From assembly GCF_024584705.1 (NCBI RefSeq), contig NZ_CP097384.1:1426001-1490000 (forward strand): a stretch of 64,000 bases of DNA, written 5' to 3'. This stretch comes from Blastopirellula sp. J2-11 (GTDB lineage Bacteria > Planctomycetota > Planctomycetia > Pirellulales > Pirellulaceae). Every line of letters starts with the position of its first letter. Within the stretch, counting starts at the first letter, position 1. Below, one piece after another: positions 62,797-64,000 of this stretch. A program made the translations under genes and the position numbers. The notes below the pieces were generated by a model. The model was not told the origin of the DNA. It worked only from the letters and a program-made list of their open reading frames with translations, and did not search any database.

Positions 62797-63031
62797 CACG
62801 GTTTTTGACACTGTAGAATTCACAGATGTCGTCAAGCGTCGTGCGCGGGCCCGCAGCGCGATCTAGAAGCTCAAATCTCAGGTCACGCGGTCGAGGAATG
62901 ACAGTGTCCGTAGTGAATCCCGGCGACTGGCTCGATTGTGCATGGCAGCCGTTCGGTCTCTCAAAGGCATGGTGACTTCGGCCAAACCTGGCTCACAGGG
63001 CCTTCCGCAGCCGCTCAGGAAGGAAGTGACC
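62797..63031. other. Gap after the helicase; no gene
   Basis: No gene is supported here. A minus-strand frame (62878-63156) runs through it and the next small frame but has no recognisable content. The end of the long defence run should be terminated in this region, but I find no T-run hairpin. Confidence 0.3.
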
Positions 63032-63238
63032 ATGCCGGCACTTCGAGACGGCTCTGTGAAGGGAAAGGAGATTGGTTTGGGCCGGCTCGCATTGCGTTTG
63101 ACGGTTAAGAATGTCTGGTACCACCAGGAAATGGTCCGTCGGAACATTCTGTCCAATCAAGATCAACGCGAGCGAGTGCGACAGGAAGTCCGGCTAATCG
63201 TGGACGCAGGAAATGCAGTTTGCCGCATCGCAAAATAA
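63032..63238 (+). CDS. Small basic hypothetical protein (tentative)
   Basis: A 68-residue frame from an ATG with AGGAAGGAAG about eight bases upstream, which is better than most short frames in this window. The product is basic ('SVKGKEIGLGRLALRLTVKN', 'LSNQDQRERVRQEVRLIVD') with a possible two-helix shape. No family is known to me. It could be a late member of the defence operon or chance. Confidence 0.3.
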   Translation: MPALRDGSVKGKEIGLGRLALRLTVKNVWYHQEMVRRNILSNQDQRERVRQEVRLIVDAGNAVCRIAK

Positions 63239-63297
63239 TCGACACCACGCTGCAATTCTTATGGCTGGCGTCGGCGTAGTATTGGAAAATGTGGGAG

Positions 63298-64000
63298 CTA
63301 TGCGGTACTGTCGCTGTTGGAATTGCTGCCTGAAAAGTCGCCTAGGTCACTCTCGCTCACCACTTCGTCTAGTACGGAAGGTGGGCTGTGACGCAAAGGA
63401 TCAATCCGATCGGCCTGCTCGAATCCCCAGCGAAGGTATCTAGCAAATTCACTGTCGATTGGGATGGCCATTGATTTGGCTGCATACACGTCGCCTATCG
63501 CTTCAAGGAATTCGCGAATCAGCTTGCTTTTCTCCCATGACTCTGCAAGTTGGAGCAGTTGGTCGACCCGCTTTTGTTCAGCAGCTTGTCGTTTGCCAAG
63601 CTCCTCCTGTGTGCGCTTGATCTCTGCCTCGCGTTCGCATCGGAGTCTTTCCGACTCGCGACGTTCTCGCTCGCGTTCTTGCCAAATTCTTTGAGCAATT
63701 CTTTGTTCTCCTGCCCGCGTAATCAGTTCAATCACCAGATCATCAAGCATCTCCTCGATCTTCTTTTTCCTGGTATCAATTGCCAGGGGCGGATGGTAGC
63801 TTGAGGGGCCGTCATCAAAAAGTAAGATACTCGTAGGAACTAACTCTGTTCGGTTTCGATCCCAATCAAATTTTGCATTCGGATCAGAGATGCGAACCTG
63901 CTTGTTCTTTTCTCGTAGGCGGATTTTGGTGACGTTCTCGCCCTTGATTACCACAACCGTTTCAGCGGCATATTTGCTTTGAGGATTTTGGTCTAAAACG
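63298..64000 (-). CDS. Coiled-coil hypothetical protein, N-terminus beyond the window
   Basis: The minus-strand frame is open to the right edge ('LDQNPQSKYAAETVVVIKGENV' precedes the first in-window start codon), so the gene begins outside. The visible part has a beta-like start, then a highly charged coiled coil around 'QERERERRESERLRCEREAE' and 'KRQAAEQKRVDQLLQLAE', and ends with a Ser/Asn-rich tail. Convergent with the defence run. No named family; a structural or element-associated protein is likely. Confidence 0.55.
   Translation of the reverse strand, partial: VLDQNPQSKYAAETVVVIKGENVTKIRLREKNKQVRISDPNAKFDWDRNRTELVPTSILLFDDGPSSYHPPLAIDTRKKKIEEMLDDLVIELITRAGEQRIAQRIWQERERERRESERLRCEREAEIKRTQEELGKRQAAEQKRVDQLLQLAESWEKSKLIREFLEAIGDVYAAKSMAIPIDSEFARYLRWGFEQADRIDPLRHSPPSVLDEVVSESDLGDFSGSNSNSDSTA

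Noticed and set aside
62878-63156. Minus-strand gene after the last helicase
   Set aside because: No ribosome site or family; the plus-strand frame at 63032 has a better ribosome site and is listed tentatively instead.

Overview
The window looks like planctomycete chromosome (Pirellulales-type). At the left edge there is a DUF1559 protein with a type IV pilin-like N-terminus and a C-terminal H-x9-D motif, an ECF sigma factor overlapping a FecR/DNRLRE membrane protein, and a short lipoprotein. This combination is typical of that phylum. Almost everything to the right is accessory DNA: an integrase, three insertion sequences, element-type hypothetical genes and a long defence island.

Layout. 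1-5.1 kb: chromosomal-type genes. 5.4-27.1 kb: an integrated element. It starts at a tRNA-Pro 3'-half used as an attachment site, with a tyrosine recombinase beside it. It carries a four-gene nucleotide-metabolism-like operon (HIT, dCTP deaminase-like, APH-like kinase, ThiL-like; 7.6-11.3 kb), a reverse transcriptase with a YVDN box coupled to a degenerate SF2 helicase-like protein (13.5-16.3 kb), a MerR-like regulator and two further hypothetical genes, two adjacent IS4-type elements, a small-protein/metallopeptidase pair and a membrane alpha/beta hydrolase. A second, imperfect copy of the attachment core lies at 27.1 kb. 27.1-31.8 kb: gene-poor DNA with a 13-bp tandem repeat, a complete IS1182-type element and a long inverted repeat. 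31.8-38.2 kb: small element-backbone genes, including an XRE regulator and a Ycf46-like AAA ATPase / DUF2997 / DUF1257 trio.

38.3-62.8 kb: a co-directional, tightly spaced run of about fifteen genes that reads as a defence island: HTH protein, SNF2 helicase with DUF3883-like tail, OLD-like ATPase/TOPRIM nuclease, a 4-TM protein, an Abi-C-type protein, a DUF1156 DNA methyltransferase, a PD-(D/E)XK-like protein, a DUF499 ATPase with an embedded Ig-like domain, an ImmA/IrrE-macrodomain fusion, a P-loop kinase/adenylosuccinate-synthetase-like fusion, a DUF7002-like putative ADP-ribosyltransferase, and a cassette of an unknown protein, a Tdp1-like phospholipase-D protein and a second SNF2 helicase. 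Several genes overlap by ATGA or GTGA, so parts of the run are probably translated as coupled operons.

How it fits together (inference): the DUF1156 methylase, DUF499 ATPase, helicase and nuclease-like protein would form a modification-linked defence system. The macrodomain and ART-like genes would form an ADP-ribosylation toxin-reversal unit around an unusual purine-ligase-like enzyme. The Tdp1-like/helicase cassette would be a third system. The most novel candidates are the YVDN reverse transcriptase plus degenerate helicase, the kinase-PurA-like fusion with Asp-to-Ser at the catalytic loop set between macrodomain and ART-like genes, and the HIT/Dcd/kinase/ThiL operon.
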